Assembly: GCA_030248065.1 (NCBI GenBank)
Contig: JASAMV010009122.1
Span: forward strand, 1 to 64,000
Reading direction: 5' to 3'
From: Rhynchonema sp. JSB1_4
Taxonomy: Eukaryota > Nematoda > Chromadorea > Monhysterida > Xyalidae
DNA: 64,000 nucleotides
Shown: positions 34,165 to 46,819 of the stretch, one piece after another
How the letters are laid out: every line of letters starts with the position of its first letter
Numbering within the stretch: the first letter of the stretch is position 1
Notes under the pieces: generated by a model
Told to the model about the DNA's origin: nothing
Databases searched by the model: none
What the model saw: only the letters and a program-made list of their open reading frames with translations
Made by a program: the position numbers and the translations under genes

Positions 34165-36469
34165 TTAACCTTTGCTGTCCGTTGTGCATTGATCAAGACA
34201 AACCGTTCGGCTTCTCGGGTTGCTGTAATGTTTTTGGTCGATAGAGCCACCGCTGAAGGGAAACTGGAACAGATCTCATATTAATGCGGTTGGTTCACCA
34301 AACCAAAGTTTACCCAACCTGCCACTCGGCACATCCGTACGAACTTAGTCGTGTATTTGCAGTATTGCTTTTCGTTATCAACGAACGTCCAAACTGTGCC
34401 TTCAGCACACCTTGATCGTAGGATGAAGACAACAACTGCAAATCATCGAAGGATGTGCGTTCGTCGTGCACTGTCGAGCGGGTGTAACCGGTGATTCGTT
34501 TGTCCCGCAACCGGACGATTCCGCTTCGAACGGACAGCTCGATGAAGTCAAGGCGATCCTTAGGTGTAATATAATTGTGTAAGCAAGCACAGCTATGTAT
34601 GTATTTCGGAACAGAAAGATGATAAATATTGTAGACAAGTACCCGACCATGGTAGGCCCGAATCCCACACCAGTCCAAGACCAATCCGGCAACTCATGTG
34701 CCAAATCAAACAGCACCACGTCATCCAGCACAGCCCATCGAAGAGTGTAGTTGTCTCGTTGATACATGCAGTTAGCGCGCGTCTCAAATCTATGTCCGCG
34801 CACCACTATGTGGTCTCGAGGCTTCGCAGTTGTTGAGGGTGGCCGTGTCATGTAATATGGCAATGCTGTAGTAGCACGTGCAAATAAAGGCGATATCGCG
34901 TTGGAAAAAGGCCGCATGACCATCCATATTGATGAACTTGTGGTGGTGGGTGTCGGTTGAGCGTTCACACGTGGTATGAAGTAGGGCACAGTGGTCGGGT
35001 AGTTGATGAGCGCTTTTCCTGTAGAAAACTAAAGTTTTATGCCCAAAACGACTTTCAGGAGTAAGTACGTTCACAACAGACCCTTGTTACTGCACTGCTC
35101 CAATCGGCATACGCGTCGGCTTTCAGGTGTACGTCTGTGCTTGACACCGAGGGAACCGCCCGTAACCGGGAACTGAAGCAGCGGCCATGATACATTGAAA
35201 TTTATCTTGGTAGTTAATTTATGGTTATAATGAAAAGGATGTTTGATCATTAACAGACCTGCCAAGTGGAGCACGAATATGGGTTGAGAGCAGCGAATTC
35301 AGCCATGCTCGGACTCAACGGCCGGCGAAATCGAACTCTGAGCACACCGTTCGCGTACCGAGAATACAACAAACGGGTGACCTGCCGAGCATTCATGATG
35401 GGTGGCGTGTATCCGATCGTCACTTTGTCCACCAAGCGGACAGTGCCCTTTCGAACCGACAACTCAACGAAGTCGAGATTGTACTGGAAACATAGCAGTG
35501 GACTGAACACCTTGCGGACCATAAATCCCGCGGATCCAGCAGTGCGACAGAAACCAACCATTGATTCGCCAAAAGCTACTCCAGTCCACGAACCATCGGC
35601 GATTTTGTGCCGCATATCGAACATGATATCGCGATCTCTGTTCACCAGTTGCCATCTTAGCACGTAATCACCGTACGAGAACACGCACTGGCTGTGTACT
35701 CCTGAAAGTCCGACTCTGGCAATTCCTTGTCGTGTGATTATTTCGGCATTAAGGGCGGACTTAGGTTGAACACGGAAACCGGAACACGGAAATATTTCCG
35801 TGTTCCCGGAAAAATTTGGAAAAACACGGAAACCGGAAAAAATCCCCTTTTCCAAATTTTAAAAAAAAACAAGAAACAGAAAAAATTCCCCCCCACGAAC
35901 ACCGCAAAAAACACCACACAAAAAACGCAGTGATGATGACAAAAGCCAGCGTGCTGACGTCAAAAGCCCGCGTGTTGACGCAAACAGCAACAACTATTCA
36001 CACGGAAATATTTCCGTGTTCCGTGAAAATAAAAAAACACGGAACACGGAAACCGGAAATATTTCCGTGCCACGGAAATATTTCCGTGCGCGGAAATCCA
36101 CGAAACTGGTTTGTATGTAAATTATTTCCGTGTTCCGGTTTCCGTGTTCAGCCTAAGTTCGCCCTAAGAGGGACCTAGCCCATAGGCTAGCCGCTTGCAT
36201 TCGGCAACGTGGCACGCACCAAAGTAAGCAAATCTATGTGGACAAAAGCGAGGAACACAGCTACGGGCTACATTTACATCGATTTTAGTGTTCGATGTTA
36301 AACTGCGGTTGTTATACTCATGGACTCCAAGCATAACTAAACCTGAGATTCCGATGGATAACAGAACACAGAGCGATCCAATATCAATTGTATCCATTTC
36401 GTCATTTATCCTCAATGCGCATAGCATTCGTATACTGTATCTTGCAAATCTGATGGATAGTTCGAGCAC
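34165..36469 (-). CDS. Membrane-anchored protein with two DOMON domains
   Basis: The N-terminal exon (36469 to about 36168) gives a short cytoplasmic start, a membrane helix (IDIGSLCVLLSIGISGLVML) and four Cys (FCPHRFAYFGACHVAEC). Two tandem DOMON repeats follow. Repeat 1 (about 35722-35575, 35490-35258) reads SQCVFSYGDYVLRWQLV, WTGVAFGESM and LDFVELSVRKGTVRLVD, ending STWQ. Repeat 2 (about 34830-34650, 34560-34318) reads CMYQRDNYTLRWAVLDD, WTGVGFGPTM and LDFIELSVRSGIVRLRD, ending AEWQ. Each is followed by a separate small exon with FP(V/F)(T/S)GGS and Cys pairs. The stop is at 34165. DOMON domains are extracellular beta-sandwiches that bind haem or sugar. No monooxygenase or cytochrome b561 domain follows, so the catalytic role is unknown. 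An element (35749-36167) fills the intron before repeat 1. Exact start: ATG at 36469 or 36427. Confidence 0.82.
35749..36167. mobile_element. Inverted-repeat element with ACACGGAAAT arrays
   Basis: It begins TTAAGGGCGGACTTAGGTTG and ends CAGCCTAAGTTCGCCCTAA. Inside each end ACACGGAAACCGGAACACGG-type words and CGGAAATATTTCCG dyads are repeated. It shares end plan with 2664-3083 and 15190-15331. No target duplication was recognised. Confidence 0.8.
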
Positions 36470-36639
36470 AATACTATAAGTACCTACGCCTGCACATCGT
36501 GTTTATTTATTTAAGTGTTCATTTTAAAGTTGTAAGAATTGAAAGTGAAATTAACATTGATTTATACATTGAAAGTGAAATTGACTTTCAGTGTGAATCT
36601 TTATTGTCAATCAAATACAAAAGAAATAACGGTGACTGG

Positions 36640-37020
36640 CACTAGCGGATCCAGGGGGCTACAGGGGCATAGGCCCCCCTTTGGTCAAAGTGGCTCCTAA
36701 TGGGGAGGCACCATTTCGGAGGAAAGAAGGTAAAAGGAGCCCTAAGTCGCAGGATTTTCACTCTAAGGCACTTCAAAAGTCCAAAAATCGCGCGCCAGAT
36801 ACACCCATATCATTGAAATTTGGCCGTCGCGCGTGCAAAGTGCAAAAATTTCACGCGCTACGCGCGCATGCTTATATATAGTATGGTATTTCGCTCAAAA
36901 TCGCCCAATTACAAACAAGCACGGGATAAAAACGAGCTTTTAAAAATGAAACGTGCACTAGATAAGAGTTACTTTTGGGATTTGCCCACCCCCCTTGGCC
37001 GAAAACTGGATCCGCCACTG
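36640..37020. mobile_element. hAT MITE, CAGTGGCGGATCCAG ends
   Basis: Left CACTAGCGGATCCAGGGGG, right CTGGATCCGCCACTG, with the exact 8-bp target GTGACTGG at 36632-36639 and 37021-37028. The core contains a CGCGCGTGC...CACGCGCTACGCGCG palindrome like that in the 50-62 kb elements. Confidence 0.93.
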
Positions 37021-37150
37021 GTGACTGGCCCAGTTTGTCACAGAAGCTGAGAACAGTAAATAAATTCGATGAACTGTAAACCGAATAGAAAAGCTTGAGA
37101 GTGTACACGGGATCATTTAGTGCACTTTGCGCAAATAAACAACATGTGTG

Positions 37151-37481
37151 TATAGTCCGTCCACCAGCTCATGGCACTTTGCGTTGCTGCTGGCTGGTTT
37201 GTTCGCTTCCTCCACGTTCTGATGAAAGAGAAATTGGGTGTGACCGATTTTGCAAAAAAAACTAAAAAAATAGCAGAATGTGTCGAAAAAGATTGAATTC
37301 GATCAAATTTAAAACTAAATTAAATTAAAATCGATAATACACGTCGATTTCATAAAAACCATAAACTAGGAGCAAAATAATTTTTTTCGGAAACTCAATT
37401 TCTCTTTCGTTAGAACGTGGAGGAAGGGAACAAGTTGGCCAGCAGCATCACAAAGTGACATGATCTGATGGACGGGCCATA
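37151..37481. mobile_element. Fold-back MITE, TATAGTC family
   Basis: Arms of about 95 bp (TATAGTCCGTCCACCAGCTC...) pair with 37390-37481 (...GATGGACGGGCCATA). The subterminal words CAGCTCATGGCACTTTG link it to the element at 3794. Confidence 0.82.
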
Positions 37482-37870
37482 CAGTATTCCTGAAAGCAAG
37501 TAGCAAAAAAGTTAAACAAACAACGCTGTATTTTAGGTTTGCTGTGGCTAGCACATTGTCTTGGCAAACCAGAAAGCCGTCACAACAAAGTAAAAAAATA
37601 ATGTCAACTTTACTTATCGACATGCGAAAGCCATACAACAATGCGAGAAAGTTATCACAGCTCACACTGGAACATTCCACAAACAGAAACAAATTCACAT
37701 ATCAAATCAAGCAAGTTAAAAAATTGAAAACGAGTCACTCTACACCCCGTCACAATTTTGACCACTCAACAATGCAGTTCAGTGATGTTTCACACCTGCT
37801 ATTCATACTCTGGCTAAGTATGAATCACAGTGATGGAATAACTGAACTGCGCTCAGTGCAAATGCTGATA

Positions 37871-40800
37871 TCAATCGTCTTTGCTGTTGTTACCCCAGTC
37901 ATAGTGCATGTAGCTGACACGTGGTGTGCCAGCAGCAAGCAAAGTCAACAGCTCATCCTTCTTCTGACCGTTGCCGATGTGCTCCGATATCCACTTCAGC
38001 GTCTGCAACGCGTTTCACGTGTAATTGTTGGATGGTGGTGTTACACTTGAAAACATAGTGGTCTTTGGTGTAGGTTGAGTGAGGAAAATATTGCCAAACA
38101 GCAACGAAAATGGCCAAGATTCTGGAAAGCGCCATCGTCACCGGGGGCGGTTGCGAAACAGTGTATTTGATATATGTATCTTACGGTCTCCACATCGGTG
38201 CGTAAATTCCCTTTTATTCCCAAAACATGCGCGTGCGTTAAAAAACACTGCTGTTCGCGTAAGTACGCAACGAGGTCAGCCAGCTGGAAGGCTGGAAGTT
38301 GTCATTATTGTGTTTGGGGGCGCAACCACCCCCGGTGGCTGTTGCGCTTTCGAGAATTTGGGTCAATAAGATCCAGTTGCAAGCCAGTAGATAGGTTCCA
38401 TAGATGTTGCGCTCTGCTCCAGGGTTTATAAATTCGTTGTCAGGGTATCGAAACTGCACAATGCACTGACTGGACTGATGACAGACTTTTTGTTTTCTGT
38501 GAATGTGACCCGCCACCCAACAACCACACGTCAACCAAGTCACTAAACCAATCAAAACGCACCGATTCATTCGTCCCGCCAAAGTCCTCAGCGTACCATT
38601 TGAATATCTGTGACAAATTGACAGTCGCGTTTACTGCGTCAATGTTGATCGCTTCGTCAGTTTCGAGGAATGCCTCCGCAGCCACCTTCAGCTCGTTGTT
38701 GACGCCCTGAATTGTGTCCATGTACTCCTCGTAATAGATTTGCGGAACGTAAAAAAATTCTTGTTAGTTTTGTTGCGAAGAACTTACAAACAGTGAATTA
38801 AAAAATGCAGCATTGAAGCAAGGTTTGTCGAATGAAATTATACCTTGGCCGAGTAGCTCTTGATCGGCGGGCAACTTTTGGCGCCACAATTCAATGCAAA
38901 ATGGATTAGCGGCTCGGCTTCTGTCAGCGCTGTCTAAACAAAGAAAAATGATCATATATGACACACATTTTGATTTCTCGAGAGTGACCTTCAGTCTGGC
39001 ATCATTCTTGCCAAACGGTCTCCACAACATGCCGACACCTTTGCGATTCGCACGCAGCACTCCGTTCTCAATGTCCTGCAGCGAATACGTCTGACCACCG
39101 ATTATGTAACTGACCGTGTTGAAGAACTGAAATCATCACCAAACGTAAAATGTTCATTGTGTGCGAAGATTAAAAGCACGAAATCACGCACTTTCCATCG
39201 TTGCCACAAATTCGTGGGTGGTCCCAGTTTGACATTGGCATGAACCACGAGCGCATTGTAGATATTGATGAAAAATGCCAACGTCTCTTCACGTGTTGTG
39301 TTTATCACATCAACACGATGCAGTTGCTGAGTGAGCGTCAGGTACTTGGCAAAATCTGACGATTCGGACATGCCTTTGTAGTCGACACTCTGGAATCAAC
39401 TAATAAATCCTTCACGCTGGCCGAAATTAGTGCTATCGCAAAGTGCGGGTCCCACAAGATTTGCCCATGCCAAGTCGTCGCACTCAAACCTAAGTCGTGG
39501 TCGCAGCACTTGCCCGCAAAGTTGATACGTGGAACAAGCTGACTTCAAATATGACTACCAGACCTTTCCATCGGGTGACAAGTGTGCGCCGTGTATTTTG
39601 AGAATCAATTTTCGCATCGTTTCGCCCAGTTCAGCAGCGGGCAGCGGGGCACATTCCGATAAGGGACCGGCGTTTAATGCACGTGAATCGTCGTCCTCCA
39701 GCAGACGATAGTATCTGGTGAATTAGGAATATTAGTGCTCGGCGTATCAAGGGCAGGATGGCTTTTCATCTGAGCAAGTTTCTGATGGAAAATGGCAATT
39801 CTTCCAAATGTTTCAACATGAGTGATAAGTATAGTAAATTTCCAAATTCGCAGCCGCACACTAAAGTACGCCCCGTAGTTAATGTCAGGTTCTAAACCCG
39901 AAAATCAACTTGTGAAACATTCGGACAGCCAACACACACGCAGCTTGCCAGCCAGCCAGGCAGCTGCGCGCTGTTTCAGAACCGCGCATGGTTAGCGTTC
40001 GGGTTTATAACTTGACATTAACTATGGGGCGTATTTTACTGTGCGGCAGCCAATTTGGAAATTTACTATACACGTTAATTTGAATCACTTGTAGCCTAGC
40101 CCCAGATCACACACAAGTACTCTTAGAATAATGGGCACTCACTTTTCCGGATCAAACTTTTCATCGGCGTGACCAGAGGTCGCGTGCCCGAAATTACGTG
40201 CGATCAGTTCTTGTCCCATGTCAAGCGCTCGGTCCGTGGCTGCACAATAATGAATTGCGTGCGAATTCTGTGCTTTTCAGTCAAACTTCAATGAAATGCA
40301 CCAACGTATTTGTTTGACATTATTGAGCCAATCGATGAACTCCTGTCCTCTGAACGACGCCCTGTGCACCTTGAAACAACTACGATGGTCACGTATCAGA
40401 TTGGCACTTTTCATTTCGTGCACCAACAATGCGTACTCGTCTGGCTCGCATACGAAATCACCAACTGCATTGTGATGGGAGTAAACATGGGTCAGATGAA
40501 CTTTTCGCAGCTGTTCTTGATCAGATGAACGGGAGCGTCCTTTGCACTATTCGAATGCAGCGCATCAAGTGCATCACACACAACAGTAAGATCCACAGCA
40601 ACCACGATAAACTCCTCTTCCGTTCGCGTCGACGAATGCCAAAGGCTGGACGTCACCTCTCCGCGGTGCTCGCTATGAACGCCGATGCCGCCGTGCGCAA
40701 TTATGGAAGCGCCGGCCAACGACTTCAACCAGCATTTCAACCACGGAACTATTGCATTCCGGGCCCCGAGTGGTACCACATTGGGCCACTTTCACATCCG

Positions 40801-41503
40801 GTTTTGTATTTATTTTCATGTCCATAAATTCCTCTCCCGGTCTTGAAATTATGCTTGTTACACTTGATCTTCTTCTATTATGTATTATGGAGTTGGTGTG
40901 CACGCAACAAGACAAACAACAATGCCAACACGGACTAATAAGCTGTATTCCCAGAGCTCAACCTATTGGATAACGTTCAGCGTGTGCCCCCTTCAATCGA
41001 ACCTGTCCGATTTCCGTCGAGTGCAGTTGACGGATCAGGCGGCATCGGTGCTGAATCATCCGGCTCGTTGTCGGTCACAAGCTGCACCAATTTGCTGAAC
41101 TCGGCTTCGTTTTTGACCTGTGGTGACTAAGGAACGTTGCATAATCATAACGTTGGTACCGCGCTCATAAACAGGTCACGTTACTTAGTAACAAAAAAGA
41201 TGAACACCAACCATCTCCTGAAGCTCACTGTTGCCACCGATGTGTACGCCATTGAAGAAAATCTGGGGCACCGTTGTTTTACCAGTGCGCGATTTTAGAT
41301 CTTCACGGACCTCAAGAAAAAGGCCACTTTGGGCAGCTCACTTGCATTTGGAATCAAGTTTCGCGAAAAGAGGAACCCACTTGAGCAGGATAGTTATCCA
41401 CTGGCACCTCCGTGTAAGTCAGACCCAATTCGCCTAACTTGCTCTTGGCCCGCAAACAATGCGGACAGCCCGTTATAGAGTAGATCAAAATGCGACCTTT
41501 CAT
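37871..41503 (-). CDS. Glutaredoxin-DEP-DUF547 fusion protein
   Basis: Three domains in order. (1) Glutaredoxin from the ATG at 41503: RILIYSITGCPHCLRAKSKL with a dithiol CPHC site, then TTVPQIFFNGVHIGG (exons 41503-41381 and about 41313-41217). (2) DEP domain: EYALLVHEMKSANLIRDHRS, FKVHRASFRGQEFIDWL, ALDMGQELIARNFGHAT, YYRLLEDD (about 40560-39650). (3) DUF547: FAKYLTLTQQLHRVD, TREETLAFFINIYNALVVHA, GPPTNLWQRW, DIENGVLRANRKG, LIHFALNCGAKSCPPI, LSQIFKWYAEDFGGT and finally VSYMHYDWGNN before the stop at 37871. The same combination is known in plants and animals as an uncharacterised redox protein. Its substrate is unknown. The exon linking glutaredoxin and DEP (about 41100-40560) is uncertain. 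The TATAGTAAATTTCC MITE at 39830-40070 is in an intron. 335 bp separate its ATG from the stop of the next gene upstream. Confidence 0.9.
39830..40070. mobile_element. MITE, TATAGTAAATTTCC family, copy 2
   Basis: 241 bp, intact TATAGTAAATTTCCAAATT ends in inverted orientation. It lies within the intron between DEP exons of the glutaredoxin-DEP-DUF547 gene. Confidence 0.92.
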
Positions 41504-41837
41504 TGTCGTTAAAACGATCTGAAAAGTAACAAACAAGTCTGGAAAACTGTTAGTAGCACATCCAGGAAGGACGTTACACGATTAGAGGCAAACTGCGCAG
41601 AAAAAAGTAAACACAGGATGGGATGTGCAAGTTGCTAAGCGACGTTCAGCACCTTGTGCTGCAAATAGACATGGCCAGAAATATGTACACAGTAATTGGA
41701 TACTGCGAGACGCACACGCAGCAGCGAATACATGCAGTGAACAAGAACTGTTCTGTATTCCTGATAACATTTATTTTGTTCGACGTGGTAATAAATTATG
41801 CACAAGTCAGTCAAACAGTAAATACGAAGAAACAATA

Positions 41838-43648
41838 TCAAGAGGAAGCATTGCTGGAATCTGAGTCCGACGCATAGCCAGCTAGTGCAGCCAGACCGGA
41901 ATTTGTTCCTGTGTCCACTTCGGATTTATCAGTTGTCAACTCGACATCAGCACGTTCTGTATGATCACGAGGACTTGCGCTGGACGTCGTTGCACTGGCC
42001 GCACTGCTCGTACCAACAGCAAGACTCGTTGTGTCTTTCGCCTTTTTGGTCACGACTAACGGCGGCGAGTGAACATTTGATGATGTTCGTTTCTGGCCTG
42101 GTTTCACCACAGCAGCACTGGTTTTCAGTCGATCGATCCAGTTGGATTTTGCTTCGTTTTTGTCAGCTGCTTTTGACATGAGCAGATTGCTGCCGACATC
42201 AGGGGTCCCCTGTTTGCGTGATTTGCGTCCAGAGGATGCACTGGGTGATGCAAAGATAGATTCGGACGTGATACGGCCCCGTCGTTCGCGCTGCTGTTCC
42301 TCCGAGCCTACAATTACAGAAAAACATATCGCTTTCACAAAGAAATTAGGAGGAACAAGCTAAAAATCTCAATATTGAACCAGACAGCATTCTGAAGACC
42401 AACTTTTCACTGTTCGGTACTGCGCCAACAACGAAGCCAACTTTTTATCGTCTTCGTGTTCCTTTACCAATTGCAGTCCGCTGCCATCCAGTGAACATTT
42501 GGCCAGTAATTTGTTGTCGCTTTCTTGTTCGGCCTGCTGCTCTTTCTTCAGGGCCTGTAATATTAGTGCCTAGCGTATGGACAAACATAGAGAGCGTCCC
42601 AGACGCACAAAGATCATCAGAAAAAGTCCATAAACAGCAGTCAGAATGCCAATAGCGACTAACTCTAAATTTCGATCTGAGATATCGATTGACAGCAAAA
42701 TCGTCTTCCATTCGATGTTGTATTGATTCGATATGTTCAATTCTGGGTGTCTCACTCGACACCTTATTCTTGTCGACTTCGACATGTTCCAACTTGTACA
42801 TGGCATCGGCAGCCAATCTGGCCGATTCAGACCGATCGTGCACTCCATGACCAGCGTATTGGGACGGATCCCAGCGTTTCTCCTGCCGACGACAACCCTC
42901 CACAAGCTCGTAGTCGAAATTCTGCGAAAATTAGGTTGAATGATTTTGTGGGACTGATGTAAGCTGGTGACGAACTGGTTATTTAACTGGTTATTTTAGC
43001 TGGTGATCGGTCAGGGCCAATATATTGTTTTCGTAATCGTTACTGCAATTGTATGAGAAACAAAAAGCTATTTCGAGATAAGCCGGTGCCACTAGTTTCC
43101 CAGCTGTGACAGCTGTTCGGGAACAATACAAAGATCACCCCCGATTAAAACGTGTGAGATTAGTACAGATCCTGAATGAAAATACCCCTTGAAAACGCAA
43201 AACAGTATCGATTACGCCAGGTTTGATTCTGATTCCAACTGACAACTCCAGATCACAAACCTTGGGATCAGTGCGAATGATGAAGTAATTTTCGCACAAA
43301 TGACATCGCATCTTGAACTCATAGATTGGTGTGGTGAAGTAGTTGCCAACTTTCTTCTTCTCCGAGTTGTATCGTACGCCCATACCAACGTGGTTCCCAC
43401 AGCCTTCGCACCAAATATTGAACGGCATCTCGAATCTTAATTGGGGGGGATTATATTTTGCCAGAAAGACTGTCAATAAGCCAGCCATAAAACAGAAACA
43501 CAACGTACCTAATGATGAGAATGCCCTGGTCAATCTTGGCAGCCCGTTCCCGCAACGCGTGCGTGCCATGGTACCGATTGAGGTTGCCATGTTTGGCTGG
43601 GTCGAAATCCGGAGGGTAATACTTGTTCTGACCCTTGCGCTCACCCAT
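41838..43648 (-). CDS. YJU2B: YJU2B/CCDC130 family splicing factor
   Basis: Nuclear protein of the CWC16 family, expected in spliceosome catalytic-step complexes. Exon 1 (43648-43509) starts MGERKGQNKYYPPDFDPAKH and ends GILIIR. Exon 2 (about 43437-43267) gives FEMPFNIWCEGCGNHVGMG, YNSEKKKVGNYFTTPI and FKMRCHLCENYF; the CEGC and CHLC pairs are the zinc site. Exon 3 (about 42923-42665) gives NFDYELVEGCRRQEKRWDP and a charged helix. Exon 4 (about 42556-42400) is KALKKEQQ-type coiled coil. The last exon (about 42310-41838) is Ser-rich and basic, ending LAALAGYASDSDSSNASS. Length (about 370 aa) and order fit the family. The start is fixed by the conserved MGERKGQNKYYPPDFDP. Confidence 0.95.
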
Positions 43649-44061
43649 GATTTGTTTCTGTGAACGAATAACATATTTTTGCCAAAGACCCTGTCAAACT
43701 GTGGTATTTGAATGACGGTAGGCTCGGAGAACTCCGAGATCGGAACAGTTCTGACCGGATTTATGTAAGAAAATAACAAAAATAAAAGTATCACAGATTT
43801 TATTAGTACCAACAATAATTGCACCAAACAACAGTTGGAATGACAACAGGTTAGCACGAAATTGATATCGTATCGGTCGACAAAATGAATGTGTTGAAAA
43901 TATGAAGGATTTCGAGATCTAATAGTGCAGCTAGCGCTCTCGTATTATACAATGTGCGCAACATATAAAAAAACAACTGTGCAGATCTTGCACTGCTACT
44001 CGGTACATAAAAGCTAGAAATTGAAAAAACAACAAAAAATCATACATCCGTTTTTCATGAC

Positions 44062-45616
44062 TCAAAACGGTTCACTAAATGGATAGTGCGGATGTTTCAA
44101 ATCACGGTCGAGCGTCAGAATGCGCCAATTTCGATCCAGTGAGTCGATTTGTTTCATTTCACCGTTGCTCAGCTCAAAGTCGAATATTTCGAAGTTCTGT
44201 TTGATTCTCAACTGCGACACCGACTTCGGAATAACGACCACGTCCTTCTGGATCGCCCAACGCAACGCCACTTGCGCTGCGCTCTGCAAACCGTTTTGTG
44301 GCTAATTAATGCAGATCTTCATAGTTTATGTCTGAATCAACTTTGATGGGTGAGTGAGCTGCATACCTTCGAATGTTTGTCGGCAATCTCACACATGATC
44401 GGTTCATCCAGCAAGTTCGGCTGTCCGTCCTGTCGGAACATGTGCGTCGGATTGGCCAGTGGACTGAATGCCGTCATGACAATATTGCGTTCGGCGCACC
44501 ACGCTCGATATTGCGATTGTGGAAAGTACGGGTGCATCTCAACCTGGCAATAATTTGCCAACGAAATTAATTTGTGATGCCTTCAATTGGTATTGCAAAC
44601 AGCGAGTGCTAGTGTTTTTAAGATTACGTGACCACCGTGCAGTGGGACTGGCTCTTCGATCTCGTACAGCAGCTGTCTGTGAAAATAGGTCTCAACGGAA
44701 GGCAAAAGCTCGAAGCACAAATCAAATTTCCGAACCCACCAACCTGAAGATAAACCGGCTTAATGGTGCAATTGTCAATAACTCGTTGCAACTGCTTGTG
44801 ATTGAAGTTCGATACACCGAGTGAACGAATTTTGCCCGCTTTGGCTTTCGCCTCCAGACCTTGCCAGGCAGTCAGATAGTCCTCATCAGAATTGATCATC
44901 ACACCGTTTTCGTCCTGTTTTAGTAAATTTAGAACTTTGGTGCCATAACAAAAATTTTACACACTATTTGTCGAAACAAAGACTTGTGCATGTTTGTTGT
45001 GTGAACACAACAAAAAACATGAATATACGACGGTTCAAAGATTTGAGCAACAAACCGTACACATGACAAACCTTTGGGAACATGGCCGCTTTTTCTTTAT
45101 AACCCTGAGGCCAGTGAATGAGACAAAGATCGAGATAATCGAGCTGCAGATCAGACAGGATCATATCGACGGCGCGTTTCGACTCCTCCAACGAATGAAA
45201 GGTGTTCCAGATTTTGCTCGTCACAAAAAGATCCGCTCTGGTGACCTGAAGCAATCAATATTTGTTGCGGTCATTCAGGCATTACAAACAGTTACGAATT
45301 CGAGAAATAAATCATACTCTAAAAGGAAGGAATTATCCGATTACCGTTCCATTCTCGACACAATGTTGGATTCCACGCCCGACTTCAGCATGATTTCCGT
45401 ATGCCATTGCACAATCAATATGGCGATATCCTGTTTCAATTGCGGTCACAACGGCTTCTTGAACCTAAACGGTTGCTCTGATCCCAATATTTTGACAGAA
45501 ACCAGCAACAGCAAACACAATCCCACCTCCCCAGGTTTGCTCAGCCAAGTTCCAAGCCCAACTTTGGGAATGTCAAATCCGGTTGATAGTCTTGCTGCTG
45601 GCACTTTGGCCGCCAT
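44062..45616 (-). CDS. Aldo-keto reductase
   Basis: Cytosolic NADPH-dependent carbonyl reductase with a TIM barrel, about 317 residues, six exons: 45616-45527, 45464-45345, 45245-45072, about 44914-44743, about 44545-44366 and about 44283-44062. All four catalytic residues are visible: Asp in [13 protein letters not shown], Tyr in the same block, Lys in [10 protein letters not shown], His in LCLIHWP. Cofactor and barrel motifs [41 protein letters not shown] and [10 protein letters not shown] are present. The substrate cannot be told from sequence. An alternative ATG at 45640 would add MLSQILAK. M45616 gives the usual length. It lies 413 bp upstream of the YJU2B start on the same strand. Confidence 0.96.
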
Positions 45617-46198
45617 TTTGGCAAGAATTTGTGATAACAAGCTGAAAAAGATTAATTAAGGTTCATACTTATAATGGGCATGGGCACATGCACACAAGCA
45701 CGAAGTAAGTGCCCATTTCACCACAATAGGTACGCTGCACCGGAGCGTGGTAAGACAGACCACTGCCATGCCAGGAAACAACATCAGTACAAAATTGATA
45801 TCGATTTTATGCACATACTAAGTTCTGTACAATATTTACAGCCCGGACAGCACTTGGCTGCGTCTTATCAGTGTTTGACACAGTCCCGGAGTCAAAATGA
45901 GCCGATGAATGAAACGACAATATAATAACAATGAACATAAAACATCTCACGGCTGAGAACGTAAACCTGTATCCAGCGTTGCAACAGAAGAATTTTTTTT
46001 AAAAAGTGCTTGTTTTTTTAAAATTAAGCATATGATATTTTCACTTTTTTGTGTCCAGAACGCACGAAATCTGCCCAATGTTCGCCCCAAAATGCAAAAA
46101 TTTTCTCCCGAAAGTAATTTGTAACTACACTTTGTCACTTGTGCTCTATTCCAAATACGTTTAGTGAACTTGTGGTTCAGTTTTCTATCTGTACAGAC

Positions 46199-46590
46199 TA
46201 TAGTGGCGGAAAAACCGGCTTTTTTATATTTCGTGAAAAAAACCGAAAAAAACGAAAAAAAACCGATAAAGAACCGCAGTGTATAAGGGTAGGGGAAGCC
46301 CAAATAAGGTATTTTTGACACATGGTAATGTTAGACACAACAGTGGTGCCTATGGTGTTTCTGATGCTCATTGTGACTAAAATAGTAGCCACATTGACAT
46401 TTCCCGCGCTTGGCCAAAGTTGTCCTGAACGAAAATATTTCCCAACTTTGTCTAAAATTTGAAAACTTCGTGAAAAAAGACCGATGTTTCCCGGAGGTGG
46501 AGGTTTTTTCGGTTTTTTCACATCCCAGATGAACCAGGTTCTTTTTCGTGTTTTCGTGAAAAAAAACGGTTTTCTTCATCCGCCAGTATA
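46199..46590. mobile_element. hAT-like MITE with AAAAACCG arrays
   Basis: TATAGTGGCGGA and TCCGCCAGTATA ends. The exact 8-bp target GTACAGAC lies at 46191-46198 and 46591-46598. CCGAAAAAA words are repeated inside both ends. It lies between the AKR and PCGF genes. Confidence 0.88.
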
Positions 46591-46819
46591 GTACAGACAC
46601 TTTCCTTTCATTTTTTCTTCGATACTGGAAAAAATTCACTTCGCCGACTTTTGCACTCAGTAGATCAGCACTTTGTGACAAAAAACAAAAAAAAATAATT
46701 TTTCTTCTTTTTGAACGCTACCTGTATCGTGTGTCATTGAACCGACGTGAAAGAATCATAGATGAGCCAATGAAACACAGAAAAGTAACAAACAGGCAAG
46801 CATTCATAATATTAACGTC

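Noticed and set aside
38238..38582. Exon reading QFRYPDNEFINPGAERNIYG as part of the DUF547 gene
   Set aside because: The DUF547 frame joins directly from ...EDFGGTNES to TLKWISEHIGN and VSYMHYDWG with matching phase, leaving this segment in the intron, although it looks somewhat protein-like and could be an alternative exon.
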